Shown here: piece after piece, positions 26,477 through 35,841 of the stretch | How positions within the stretch are numbered: position 1 is the first letter of the stretch | Layout of the letters: every line of letters starts with the position of its first letter | Notes under the pieces: generated by a model | What the model was told of the DNA's origin: nothing | What the model saw: only the letters and a program-made list of their open reading frames with translations | Database searches by the model: none | Position numbers and translations under genes: made by a program | Assembly: GCF_945873075.1 (NCBI RefSeq) | Contig: NZ_CAMCBS010000003.1 | Span: 1-64,000 of the forward strand | Origin: an uncultured Moraxella sp. | GTDB taxonomy: Bacteria; Pseudomonadota; Gammaproteobacteria; Pseudomonadales; Moraxellaceae | Length of the DNA stretch: 64,000 bases | Direction of reading: 5' to 3'

Positions 26477-29359
26477 GTGAACGATTATCAATCTCAAACT
26501 CATACTTGTCATCCATCAACTAGGCAACAAAGCGCCAATCCACTGCATCTTGCCATCAAAAGCATCTTGTTTGGTGCTGTGCTTTTGCCAGTTGCACCCC
26601 TTGCCAATGCTGAGCTTGTGATTGATCAACGCATCAGCGACCCTAGCGTATCGGTAGATGCGGGTCATGGCACGCAAGCGATCACAGACACCAAAAATGC
26701 CTTTGATGGTGTGGATTTTGATGCTATCGAGCGCCAAAGTCAGCAAACAGTCGCAACCGAAAGCCGTGATGCGGCAAACGATGAGAAAGTTATTTCTCAT
26801 ACAGATTTTGATCAGCCTGTCATCAACACTAATTCTGATAGCACTGATAATGTAGCGGCTGAAGCGACAGTAACAGCAGAAAAGACCGAAAACGAACAAG
26901 CGCGCAAGATACAAAATGATGAGCCATCAATGGCTGATGCATTCATTAAGCGGCTCGGTTTTGAAGGCAATGGTGCAAAAAGCCAAAGCCTAGCTAAGCT
27001 TGCAGAACATTATCACACCAAACCTAATGATCAAGCACGCTGTCAAGGCACTTGGGTTCAACCAGAGCGACATAGCGCCCCAACCCAAACTCGCTATGAT
27101 GAGAATAGCAATCCACTACCTGCCGATACCATCTATGCTCAGTCTGACTATGGCTATTATGATGCCGAACAATATGCCGAACTGTCAGGTAATGTCATCG
27201 TCGAACAAAACGGACAGCAAGTCATCGCCGATAAAATTATGCTAAACACCCTAACAGGTGAAGCGATCGCTACCGGTCAAGTACAGTTCAGCGATGGTGG
27301 TATGCCAACAACTGAAGGCGGACTAACAGATAAAATCGGCGTCGGCATCATCGGTGTGGCTGACAGTCTTGAGTATTCAACTGATGGCAAAAATGCTGCC
27401 GCCAAAGATGTGGCATTTGCAAGTACCAGTATTAATGCTCATGGCTATGCTGGGCAAATGCAAAAGTTAAGTCAAAACGAATACCAGATGTCTGATGTGA
27501 TGTTCAGCACCTGTCCGCCGACAGAGCGAAAATGGTATTTAGATTCCCAAAAAATTGACATCAACAGCGATACAGGGCGAGCCATCGCACGCAATACCAC
27601 CTTGCGAATCAAAGATGTGCCAGTGCTATATCTGCCTTATTTCAATTTCCCTATTGATGATCGCCGAGCTTCTGGCTTTTTATTACCGACTGTCGGCTTT
27701 GGTTCATCAGACAGCTTTGAGATCAGCACGCCTTATTATCTGAATCTTGCGCCCAACTATGATGCCACCATCACGCCGACCATTTATACCAATCGAAACC
27801 CCATGGTTACCGGTGAATTTCGTTATCTGACCAAAAACTTCGGCTCAGGGGTTTTGACTGGTTCATATTTACCAAACGACCAAAAATACCACGATGAAGA
27901 TCGTAGCCGCATCCGCTATGATCACAATTGGCGCTCACAAACCCTTCCGCAACTTAGTGCATATGCACAGTATCAATATCTGTCTGATGCTCGCTATTTA
28001 TCTGATTTTGACTCGTTGGGACTTGAGACAGCCAAATTGAACCTACCACGCCGCATCGGTGTCAATTATTTCAATGAAAACATCGATGCTGATTTGCGCA
28101 TTGAAACATTCCAAAAGCTTGACGCCACTGACATCGGCGGTACACGCATCTTGGATAAAGATCGCCCTTATGCACGCTTACCACAGCTTTCGGTGAATTA
28201 TCGTCTACCAAAATCTTGGATCAACTTTAGCGAATCGCTTGAAATTTCAGGCATTCACAATTCCGCCTATTTTAAAAAATCCATCGAAGATAGCTCAGAT
28301 GCCGAAAAAAGCGGCGCACGCATGTACAATCAAATCAGTGCCAGCTATCCGATGCTACGCACTTGGGGCTATGTCACACCCAAGCTTAGCTTAACCCATT
28401 TATACACAAGCTATGACCAAGACAGCTTAACCGCGCAGAACTTAAGCGAAAAGGACGGCACCTATTCCATCTTCGCACCAACTGTCAGCATTGACAGCGG
28501 TCTGTTTTTCCAAAAAACCGGCAGTCCATTTGGGCTATATGACGATAGCCTGGGCGGTTATCAGACTTTGACCCCACGCCTACACTACACCTATACTCCA
28601 TACAAAAATCAGCAGAACCTGCCAAATTTTGACACGGGATTCTCACAGATCAGCTACGATCAATTACTTTCTGACAGTTGGTTCTTGGGTTATGATCGCA
28701 TTCAAGATCTTCACGCCATCACACCTGCAGTAAATTATCGCTATATCGACCGCACAGGTAAAGTGCGCTTTGATGGTAGTATCGCTGAGCAGATTTTACT
28801 GGATGATATGCGTGTCGGTATTGATAATAGTGAACGATACAGTGGTCATAGCTCTGGCATGGCTTGGCAAGCAAGTGTGCAGCCTCGTGATAATCTGTGG
28901 CTAGAAACCGCTGGCGCACTGACCAACAACTACGATCTAAATACACTGATTGCACAAGTGCGCTATCAGCCAAATGAAGGTCAGTTATTTAACTTTGGCG
29001 TCGTTGAACGCAAGGAAAATAAGGCTACCAATCAACAAGCGCTCTCTGCCTATACAGCATCTGCCGTATTCCCAATCAATAATCGCTGGCGTATGCTTGG
29101 ACAAGTACAATACGACTATAAAAATGATTTGTTGATGGATTCGCTTGTTGGTGTCAATTATGAAGATTGCTGCTACGGTCTATCAATCTACGCTCGTCGT
29201 TATCGTGACAGCATCAATCCACAAATTGAGCCAAATAATGCCATTATGGCAGAAGTTCGTCTAAACGGTATCACAAATGGTAGTAAGCTCAACCAGCTGA
29301 TGCGTGATAAAGTGCTTGGATTTGACGATGTTCAACATGCTTGGCAAAAAGCCTATTGA
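26477..29359 (+). CDS. lptD: LPS-assembly outer-membrane protein LptD
   Basis: 960 residues from a GTG start (AGGG lies 6 nt before). An N-terminal segment up to about residue 45 ends in PLANA, a likely signal peptide. A low-complexity acidic stretch of about 120 residues precedes the LptA-like jellyroll (YAELSGNVIVEQNGQQVIAD, about 235-255), then the LptD barrel (about 400-940). Four Cys fit the family disulfides: RCQGTW, STCPPTE and the CC pair in YEDCCYG. It inserts LPS or LOS into the outer leaflet with LptE. The acidic linker is longer than in E. coli LptD (784 residues). Confidence 0.95.
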   Translation: MNDYQSQTHTCHPSTRQQSANPLHLAIKSILFGAVLLPVAPLANAELVIDQRISDPSVSVDAGHGTQAITDTKNAFDGVDFDAIERQSQQTVATESRDAANDEKVISHTDFDQPVINTNSDSTDNVAAEATVTAEKTENEQARKIQNDEPSMADAFIKRLGFEGNGAKSQSLAKLAEHYHTKPNDQARCQGTWVQPERHSAPTQTRYDENSNPLPADTIYAQSDYGYYDAEQYAELSGNVIVEQNGQQVIADKIMLNTLTGEAIATGQVQFSDGGMPTTEGGLTDKIGVGIIGVADSLEYSTDGKNAAAKDVAFASTSINAHGYAGQMQKLSQNEYQMSDVMFSTCPPTERKWYLDSQKIDINSDTGRAIARNTTLRIKDVPVLYLPYFNFPIDDRRASGFLLPTVGFGSSDSFEISTPYYLNLAPNYDATITPTIYTNRNPMVTGEFRYLTKNFGSGVLTGSYLPNDQKYHDEDRSRIRYDHNWRSQTLPQLSAYAQYQYLSDARYLSDFDSLGLETAKLNLPRRIGVNYFNENIDADLRIETFQKLDATDIGGTRILDKDRPYARLPQLSVNYRLPKSWINFSESLEISGIHNSAYFKKSIEDSSDAEKSGARMYNQISASYPMLRTWGYVTPKLSLTHLYTSYDQDSLTAQNLSEKDGTYSIFAPTVSIDSGLFFQKTGSPFGLYDDSLGGYQTLTPRLHYTYTPYKNQQNLPNFDTGFSQISYDQLLSDSWFLGYDRIQDLHAITPAVNYRYIDRTGKVRFDGSIAEQILLDDMRVGIDNSERYSGHSSGMAWQASVQPRDNLWLETAGALTNNYDLNTLIAQVRYQPNEGQLFNFGVVERKENKATNQQALSAYTASAVFPINNRWRMLGQVQYDYKNDLLMDSLVGVNYEDCCYGLSIYARRYRDSINPQIEPNNAIMAEVRLNGITNGSKLNQLMRDKVLGFDDVQHAWQKAY

Positions 29360-29441
29360 TGTATTCGCCACCAAAAACTTGCTTGATATTAGCAGTTTTG
29401 TAACCATTGCTCGTTATTTTTATTCAGTGCAGGCGCAGCAT

Positions 29442-29470
29442 TTGACGATTTGGTTTGGTGGTGTTACACT
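29442..29470 (+). promoter_or_regulatory. Promoter of surA
   Basis: TTGACG (29442-29447), a 17-bp spacer and TACACT (29465-29470) lie about 60 bp before the surA start, so surA need not rely on lptD readthrough. Confidence 0.55.
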
Positions 29471-29531
29471 TACAAAAGTTTATTAATTGCTAGTGATTGG
29501 CGCTAGCACATCCAAATTAAAAGGAATCTTC

Positions 29532-30521
29532 ATGCAAAGCAAATTGCTCAATAAAGCTTTGATTATCGCATTGACCACCTGCCTATCTATCGGCACCGTT
29601 CATGCATCAATTAGCAGCAATAGCGCAGACGGCATCGTCGCACTAGTTAATGACGAAATCATCCTAAAAAGTGAGCTTAATAGCGCAGCACAGTACATCA
29701 AAGCACAGCTAAAACAAGCAGGTACTGATGCCAGCGACGAACAAATTCATCAATTGGCACTCAATGAGCTCATCACTCGCAAACTACAACTTGGCTTAAT
29801 CAATCGCTCTGGTATGGTGACAAACGAAACTGTTATCAATCAGCAACTGCTAAAAATCGCTCAATCACAAGGGCTAAACAGCCTAAGTGAACTACAAACC
29901 AAACTTGATGGCGAAAAAGCTGGTAGCTATGCTGCTATGCGCAAAAATCTCATCGAAGAAGCCGCCATTCAAGCCATGTGGCAAAATCAAGTGCAAGGCC
30001 GTGTTCATATCACTGATCAAGAAATTGCCACTTTTTTACGCTCGCCCGAAGGTGCGCAAATTGCAAGTAGCGATAAAGTGCTAATTCCAGAATGGCAAAC
30101 CAGCCATATTCTAGCTCGTATCGATGACACCCAAAATGCTGCCATCGCCGAACAAAAAATCAATGCGCTTTATGAAGAGATCCAAAAAGGTGCTGATTTT
30201 CGTACACTGGCAGCCACCTACTCAGATGACACTGGCTCAGCTCAGCAATACGGTAGCTTAGGCTGGGTCTCTGAAGGTCAAATGGTACCTGAGTTTGAAT
30301 CTGTGATGAAGACCACAGAAGCTGGCGACTATTCAACACCGTTTCGCTCGCAGTTTGGTTGGCATATTCTAAAAGTGGACAACACTCGTCAGCGTGATGT
30401 CACCGACCAATATCGAAAAAACGCCGCCAAAGAGTACCTATTTGCTCGCCAAGCACCACAAGCTGAAGAAGATTGGTTGCAAGAATTGCGCTCAAGTGCC
30501 TATATTAAGATTTTTGAGTAA
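29532..30521 (+). CDS. surA: Periplasmic chaperone/peptidyl-prolyl isomerase SurA
   Basis: 329 residues from the ATG at 29532 (AAAGGAAT before it); the signal peptide MQSKLLNKALIIALTTCLSI continues GTVHA. The N-terminal SurA chaperone domain runs to about residue 170, then one parvulin domain (WQTSHILARI through FGWHILKVD). E. coli SurA has two parvulin domains; here only one is present. It escorts outer-membrane proteins such as LptD, whose gene is directly upstream, the classic order. Confidence 0.9.
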   Translation: MQSKLLNKALIIALTTCLSIGTVHASISSNSADGIVALVNDEIILKSELNSAAQYIKAQLKQAGTDASDEQIHQLALNELITRKLQLGLINRSGMVTNETVINQQLLKIAQSQGLNSLSELQTKLDGEKAGSYAAMRKNLIEEAAIQAMWQNQVQGRVHITDQEIATFLRSPEGAQIASSDKVLIPEWQTSHILARIDDTQNAAIAEQKINALYEEIQKGADFRTLAATYSDDTGSAQQYGSLGWVSEGQMVPEFESVMKTTEAGDYSTPFRSQFGWHILKVDNTRQRDVTDQYRKNAAKEYLFARQAPQAEEDWLQELRSSAYIKIFE

Positions 30522-30540
30522 TCCGTGTAGATAAAAGTTA

Positions 30541-30570
30541 AAAGATTGGGATATAACCCAATCTTTTTTT
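30541..30570 (+). terminator. Terminator after surA
   Basis: AAAGATTGGG and CCCAATCTTT form a 10-bp stem with a 6-base loop followed by a T-run. It lies between convergent surA and the sensor kinase gene. Confidence 0.85.
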
Positions 30571-30572
30571 AT

Positions 30573-31925
30573 TCATGATGCCAACGGCAGATATATGGCT
30601 ACGGCAAGCCCTTTGCTATACTCACCTGTCGTAATGGACACATGCCCATGATGATGCTCAGCGATCTTTTGTACGATTGATAAGCCCAATCCTGAGCCTG
30701 TCTTTTTGCTGCCAAGCACTCGAAAAAACCGCTCGCCCAAGCGTGCCAAATCTGGCTGAGCCACCCCTACACCATCATCGGCCACCGTCAGCACAAGATT
30801 ATCGCCCTGCTTTTTTGCCATCAAATAGATTTGTAGATGCTCGCCACCATATTTTAAGGCATTATCAATCAAATTACGCAAGGCGATCAACATCAGCCGA
30901 CGATCCATCATCACTGTCATCTCTGTCACAGAGTCAGGCTCATGCACGCACATTATCTTGGCAGACTGATGTCTAATGTCACCATCAACAAGCACCATCA
31001 CATCATCAAACAATGCCTGCACGCTTACCGATTCGAAAGTACCGATCGTCGTATCATTTTCAAGTCGTGCTAGCGTCAAAAGACTCTCAACCAGATCTGT
31101 CGCTCGAAGGACATCTTGTCGCACACGACCCACTTCATCGACTAACATCGGCTGATCAGCAAACTTTCGCTGAAGTAGTTGCAGCTTCATCGACACTGCC
31201 GACAGTGGGGTGCGCAGCTCATGTGATGCATCTGCTGTAAATCGCTCTTGAGCATCTTTGGCTCGCATCAGTCGTGTAAACAACTCATTGATCGCCACAA
31301 TCAAAGGCTTGGTTTCACGAATCACCACAGGCGGTGTGATTAAGCTGAGATTTTGTAGGTTTTTTTGGTCGATTTCTTGGGTAAGTCTATTTAGCGGTAC
31401 TAAATTTTTTCGGATTGACCATGCGTTGCCAATGGCAAGTGCAATCAATAAAACAACCATCAGTCCAGCATAATTGGCAACAATCGGCCAAGCATATTCA
31501 AGTCGCTGTTTCCATGGCTGAGCGATCTGTACATAGCGGTTCAGCCCTTGATCATAGGCGGTATACACCCGCCAAAGCTCGCCATCTTGCCAGACATTAT
31601 CATAATAATCATGCTCAAATTGTGCAGTATAAGGCGCATCAGGCGCATGCATAGTCTTGGATAATAGCCGTCCTTGGTTATCATAAACTTGGTATTCGAT
31701 ATCCATTTCATCATTTAGATATTGTAAACTATGCTCAATATCTGGATAAGCTTGCTTATTATCACCGAGTAAAGCGTGCGCATTACTGTCAAGAAGCTCA
31801 TCAAATACTTCATCATTACTATGAATCACCGTGGCACAGATGACAATAAAGCCGATCAGGGCACATAGCAGGCTAATCACTACAGTGCTTTTGATCAGCT
31901 GTACTTTTAATGAGATGACTTTCAT
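30573..31925 (-). CDS. Two-component sensor histidine kinase, QseC/PmrB-like
   Basis: 450 residues from the ATG at 31925, chosen for GGGGGTG before it. Two TM helices (about residues 10-30 and 150-172) flank a periplasmic sensor; a HAMP-like segment follows. The H-box is ADASHELRTPLS (about 235), the N-box is LIDNALKYGG, and the G-boxes are DDGVGV and GSGLGLSIV. It should phosphorylate the regulator encoded 83 bp upstream. Candidate signals are cations or small molecules; LPS modification is a common output but is not shown by sequence. Confidence 0.88.
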   Translation of the reverse strand: MKVISLKVQLIKSTVVISLLCALIGFIVICATVIHSNDEVFDELLDSNAHALLGDNKQAYPDIEHSLQYLNDEMDIEYQVYDNQGRLLSKTMHAPDAPYTAQFEHDYYDNVWQDGELWRVYTAYDQGLNRYVQIAQPWKQRLEYAWPIVANYAGLMVVLLIALAIGNAWSIRKNLVPLNRLTQEIDQKNLQNLSLITPPVVIRETKPLIVAINELFTRLMRAKDAQERFTADASHELRTPLSAVSMKLQLLQRKFADQPMLVDEVGRVRQDVLRATDLVESLLTLARLENDTTIGTFESVSVQALFDDVMVLVDGDIRHQSAKIMCVHEPDSVTEMTVMMDRRLMLIALRNLIDNALKYGGEHLQIYLMAKKQGDNLVLTVADDGVGVAQPDLARLGERFFRVLGSKKTGSGLGLSIVQKIAEHHHGHVSITTGEYSKGLAVAIYLPLAS

Positions 31926-32008
31926 AATCACCCCCTGTTCTGGCTGCATGATGACCACCCAAGTACCAAATACAAAAAGCCATTCATGACAGATTCACCC
32001 AACAGCTG

Positions 32009-32692
32009 TTAAGCATCATCCTGCGACCCCATAATGTAGCCCTGCTTACGAATCGTCTTGATACTGGTGGCACCAAGTTTTTTTCGAAGGTGCGAGATAT
32101 ACACTTCGATGGCATTACTTTCGATCTCTTCACCCCAGCCATACAGCTCATCTTCGAGCTGCTCTTTTGAGATGATATAGTTTGGATTTCTTAGCAATCG
32201 ATGCAGGACAATGTATTCTTTGAGCGTCAGCGTTACGACTTGTTCATTATGCGTGACAAGCTTGGATGCAGGGTTGAGCGTGATTTGACCAGATGGCACA
32301 AGATGGCTTAAAATCGGCGTGCTTGGCTTATCACCATATTTGCGCACGGCAGCTCGGATGCGTGCTGACAGCTCTTCTAAGTCAAAAGGCTTGACCAAAT
32401 AATCATCTGCGCCCAAATCAAGTCCTGCGACTCGATCTTTGATACTGTCTTGGGCGGTGATCATCAATACAGCGACCGACATCTGATGGCTTCGAATAAA
32501 ACTCAGCACTTCATCACCGCTCATCTGTGGCAATCCACGATCCAGCAGTACACACGCATAGTCATAGCTCTTGAGCGCACCGATCGCCAACTGTCCTGAT
32601 TCTACCCAGTCCACTGTCAAGCCATCAAGCCCAAGCCAACTGCGGATGGTCTCGCCAAGTGATGCATCATCTTCAACCAATAACACTCTCAT
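32009..32692 (-). CDS. OmpR-family response regulator, QseB/PmrA-like
   Basis: 227 residues. The receiver domain has the acidic pair EDD at residues 8-10, phospho-acceptor Asp in VLLDRGLP (about 51), TA (about 79) and KPF (about 101). The winged helix shows SNAIEVYISHLRKKLG and the terminal RKQGYIM. The ATG at 32692 has GGAG before it. It is followed on the same strand by its kinase, so the two form one operon with thiE just upstream. Confidence 0.9.
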   Translation of the reverse strand: MRVLLVEDDASLGETIRSWLGLDGLTVDWVESGQLAIGALKSYDYACVLLDRGLPQMSGDEVLSFIRSHQMSVAVLMITAQDSIKDRVAGLDLGADDYLVKPFDLEELSARIRAAVRKYGDKPSTPILSHLVPSGQITLNPASKLVTHNEQVVTLTLKEYIVLHRLLRNPNYIISKEQLEDELYGWGEEIESNAIEVYISHLRKKLGATSIKTIRKQGYIMGSQDDA

Positions 32693-32704
32693 CAATCACT
32701 CCAT

Positions 32705-33385
32705 CTACCAAGCGGCTAGCTTTTGACCCCAAGCAAGGCATTTTTGTTCAATGGTATCGACCGAATGCCCCATGATGTCCGCGGTCACAGCGATATAGGA
32801 TACAGGCGCACCTTCAAGCTCATCTCTGAGCTGATAAATATTATCCAGTGCAATGCCGCCAATCACACAAAGCGGAAAATCAACCCCTGCCGCCTTTGCC
32901 AAAATCTGCCTTGGGACAATACTCGCTCTCGGCTTGGTGATGGATGCAAATGCGGTACCCATCGCACCATAAGTCGCCCCTTCGCGGCGAGCTTCTTTAA
33001 ACAGTGCAATGTCAGCATGACAAGTGCGCCCGATCACTACATCATCACCCAAAATCTCTCGAGCCACACGCACACTGCCATCACGCTGACCCAGATGTAG
33101 TCCCGTCCCAAAATGCGATGCCAATTCCAAATCATCATTCATGATAATATCAACATCATAATCATTAGCAAGACTGACGATCAACTCTGCTTCTTTATAG
33201 ACTGTCGCCAGATCATACTGCTTGAGTGTCGCTTTTCGGCGAATCTGTAGCAATGACACAACCCCCGTCGCCAAAACTCGCTCAAGCTTATCGATCAAAG
33301 TGGCGATATCATCATCGTTGGTGAGTAGATACAGTTTTGGTGGCTGTTTTTTCAAGTTGGGCGTTGTCATCTTTATCACTGGCAT
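32705..33385 (-). CDS. thiE: Thiamine phosphate synthase
   Basis: 226-residue TIM-barrel enzyme joining hydroxymethylpyrimidine pyrophosphate and thiazole phosphate. Family motifs: LLQIRRK (Q-x-R/K near residue 46), IIMNDDLELA, GLHLGQRD, IGRTCH, YGAMGTAFAS and CVIGGIALDN. The start is uncertain; an ATG five codons downstream (33370) is possible and neither has a strong ribosome site. It ends 13 bp before the response regulator start, so all three genes may be one transcript. Confidence 0.85.
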   Translation of the reverse strand: MPVIKMTTPNLKKQPPKLYLLTNDDDIATLIDKLERVLATGVVSLLQIRRKATLKQYDLATVYKEAELIVSLANDYDVDIIMNDDLELASHFGTGLHLGQRDGSVRVAREILGDDVVIGRTCHADIALFKEARREGATYGAMGTAFASITKPRASIVPRQILAKAAGVDFPLCVIGGIALDNIYQLRDELEGAPVSYIAVTADIMGHSVDTIEQKCLAWGQKLAAW

Positions 33386-33440
33386 TGGTTGATATGGTTA
33401 ATTCTGTAGCCGCATCAGCTTTGCATAATCTTGATATATG

Positions 33441-33470
33441 AAAAAAGCCTGAGCCATCGCCCAGACTTTT
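33441..33470 (-). terminator. Terminator after the PBP7-type gene
   Basis: On the minus strand AAAAGTCTGGGC pairs with GCTCAGGCTTTTTT, an imperfect stem followed by T residues, just past the stop of the upstream D,D-peptidase gene. Confidence 0.6.
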
Positions 33471-33484
33471 ATTATACTAGCAGA

Positions 33485-34615
33485 TTATTTGCGATATGCC
33501 AATTCGGTTAAGATGCTTTCTGCATCAGACCAGCGGTTTTCGCTGTTGCTTGCACCCAATTGCACGATGATTGCAGGGCGGTTATTGACATTGGTCTCCA
33601 TGACGACGCTGTAGCCTGCTTCACGGATAAAGCCAGTTTTTTGGACGCCGATTGGGTAGTTGCCTTCACGCACCAAACGGTTGGTATTATTGCCCTTATA
33701 AGTGCGGTTGCCCGAATCATAGTTGGCGATATAAAAATCGTATTGCGGGGCAGTTGAGAAGTTGCGGATACTTTGGTAGCGTGGGTCACTATTGACAACT
33801 TTCATCATCTTAACCAAATCATTGGCTGATGAGCGGTTGCGTGGATCAAGACCTGATGTGTCACTAAATGTTGTCTGATACATGCCAAGCTCCTGCGCCT
33901 TGCGATTCATCGCATCGACAAACACATCATAGCCGCCTGGATAGGTACGGGCCAACGCCTTGGCAGCTGGGTTTTCTGAGCGCATCAGCATCATCAAAGT
34001 GAACTCAGAGCGAGTCATACGATCGCCTGCTTTCAGACGAGTACTTGCCTGCTTAGCACCCACCAAATCTGATGGGATTAGGGTAATTTCTTCACGCATA
34101 TCAAGCTGTGCATCCAGAATAACCATCGCCGTCATCACTTTACTGATCGATGCGATCGAACGCTGTACATCGGCATTTTTTGAATACAACAGTTGATCTG
34201 ACTGCAAATCAAATACTGCTACCGCCGCTGAGCGTGGTGACAGCATCAGCTGATCTGTGCTACTGCCAAAATTCGCCGTACTATAATTTGTATTCATCAC
34301 TGGTGCTGCCGATGCGACAGGCACGCTACCTGCTGCTACGACGCTGACGGTCTGACTTTGGTTGAGCTGTGGACTTGGTGCAGGCGTGCTTGCATAGCTT
34401 GGAGTTGGCTCAAAATACGCAACTTCAGAGATTGCATAGTTTGCCGATGGCTGCACATAAACCTGTTGATTGCTTGAGAATTGTGCGCTTGGTACTGTGA
34501 CGGTTTTTGACTGGCTATTATCCACCACAAATGCCGATGCACTTGAGCTTGCCATAAGAGCCAATAGCATCGCATAATGCTTATTAGAACGCTTGCCAAG
34601 ATGGATGTTTTTCAT
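33485..34615 (-). CDS. pbpG: D-alanyl-D-alanine endopeptidase, PBP7/8-type
   Basis: 376 residues from the ATG at 34615 (AAGGAAAT before it). It has a signal peptide, then an alanine/serine/proline-rich linker to about residue 130. The S11 peptidase motifs follow: SISKVMTAMV (Ser-x-x-Lys; about 156), RSENPAAKALA (Ser-x-Asn variant region) and QKTGFIREAG (Lys-Thr-Gly). It cleaves D,D crosslinks in the periplasm during wall remodelling. The low-complexity linker before the catalytic domain is unusual for PbpG. Confidence 0.85.
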   Translation of the reverse strand: MKNIHLGKRSNKHYAMLLALMASSSASAFVVDNSQSKTVTVPSAQFSSNQQVYVQPSANYAISEVAYFEPTPSYASTPAPSPQLNQSQTVSVVAAGSVPVASAAPVMNTNYSTANFGSSTDQLMLSPRSAAVAVFDLQSDQLLYSKNADVQRSIASISKVMTAMVILDAQLDMREEITLIPSDLVGAKQASTRLKAGDRMTRSEFTLMMLMRSENPAAKALARTYPGGYDVFVDAMNRKAQELGMYQTTFSDTSGLDPRNRSSANDLVKMMKVVNSDPRYQSIRNFSTAPQYDFYIANYDSGNRTYKGNNTNRLVREGNYPIGVQKTGFIREAGYSVVMETNVNNRPAIIVQLGASNSENRWSDAESILTELAYRK

Positions 34616-35081
34616 GGTATTTCCTTCAAAAATGAACAAAAGCAACAAACGATACAAACGCATCACTTTGCAACTGCCCAAGTTAGACAGCAATATTAAC
34701 AATAAGATTAATAATGATGTCACCTAAAATCATGATTGCCATTGTGCCAATCAAAAACTATACTTATACTTCAGATGGTGACTGATTGTGTCTTTACAAG
34801 GTTTTTTCGGTCATCAGGCACGCCACCCTTACAGCTTTATTGTAGCATATTTTGCTAGCAGTGACTGCAAACTGTGTACAAAAAATGAGCAAATGTCACC
34901 AAAAACCTATGTTAAGTCCCATTTTTTATAAAAAATTCGCAATTAATAAAACAAAGGAAAGAATAACGCAACAAATCACCAATTGTGATAGTCACGCCAT
35001 CGGTATATTTGCCAAATTCATGGCAACTTTTGGGGAAATTTGCTAAAATGACTAGTCAATATTGAAAATAGGCAAATAAGA
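34616..35081. other. Intergenic gap without a recognisable gene
   Basis: 466 bp between divergently oriented pbpG and the gacA-like gene. The only open frame (34852-35046 plus) has no ribosome site and odd composition. The right end carries a TAAAAT box about 38 bp before the response regulator start, a possible promoter. Nothing else is evident. Confidence 0.5.
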
Positions 35082-35720
35082 ATGATAAAAGTATTGGTGG
35101 TGGATGACCACGATTTGGTGCGAATGGGCATCACTCGTATGCTCGATGACTCACCCGAAATTGAAGTTGTCGGCGAAGCGGACAATGGCGACGGTGCGGT
35201 GCTGCAAGCTAAAGCATTAAACCCCGATGTGATTTTGCTGGATGTCAATATGCCCAATATCGATGGTGTTGAAGCCACTCGTCGTATCAAACTGCATAAT
35301 GCCAATATCAAGATTCTTGCGGTATCCAGCCTATCAGCACAGCCTTATCCATCCATGTTACTAAAAGCAGGCGTCAATGGCTATATCACCAAAGGCACCC
35401 CACTTGACGAGATGATTCGTGCGATCAAAAAAGTGCACGCAGGCTCACGCTATTTTAGCCATGATGTCGCCGAACAGCTTGCCGAAACTGTGCTAGGTGA
35501 GCAAGCCGAATCGCCCTTTGATGCACTGTCAGAGCGTGAAAAACAAGTGGCGATGATGGTGGTCAATTGCCAAAGCACGCAACAAATCGCCGATCAGCTG
35601 TTTGTCAGCGCCAAGACGGTCAATACTTACCGCTATCGCATTTTTGAAAAATTAGGCATCGATAGTGATGTCAAGCTGACACACCTAGCCATCAGACATG
35701 GTCTTGTACAAACAAACTGA
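35082..35720 (+). CDS. LuxR-type response regulator, GacA/UvrY-like
   Basis: 212 residues. The receiver starts MIKVLVVDDHDLVRMGITRM, has the phospho-acceptor Asp in ILLDVNMP (about residue 54) and Lys in TKGTP. The LuxR HTH is LSEREKQVAMMVVNCQSTQQ to AKTVNTYRYRIFEKL (about 150-190). The text is close to the GacA/UvrY subgroup, which activates small RNAs that titrate CsrA. No kinase gene is adjacent, as is usual for gacA. Confidence 0.87.
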   Translation: MIKVLVVDDHDLVRMGITRMLDDSPEIEVVGEADNGDGAVLQAKALNPDVILLDVNMPNIDGVEATRRIKLHNANIKILAVSSLSAQPYPSMLLKAGVNGYITKGTPLDEMIRAIKKVHAGSRYFSHDVAEQLAETVLGEQAESPFDALSEREKQVAMMVVNCQSTQQIADQLFVSAKTVNTYRYRIFEKLGIDSDVKLTHLAIRHGLVQTN

Positions 35721-35754
35721 CCGTACAAGTCCATCCTTGATACGAAACATAATA

Positions 35755-35811
35755 AAACAAGCCGATTTAAGCAAGATAATCATCACTCAAATCAGCTTGT
35801 TTTTTAATTTA
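35755..35811. terminator. Bidirectional terminator between gacA-like gene and ctpA
   Basis: AAAACAAGCCGATTT and AAATCAGCTTGTTTT form a long, nearly perfect stem around a 20-base loop, with T-runs on both strands, between convergent genes. Confidence 0.75.
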
Positions 35812-35841
35812 AAAATAGTATTCTGATGGCTTATCGATGCG

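Noticed and set aside
26516..26914. 132-codon minus-strand frame inside lptD
   Set aside because: Shadow of the lptD linker region; no start signal and no domain.
34852..35046. 64-codon plus-strand frame
   Set aside because: No ribosome site, odd composition, no recognisable domain; left as intergenic.
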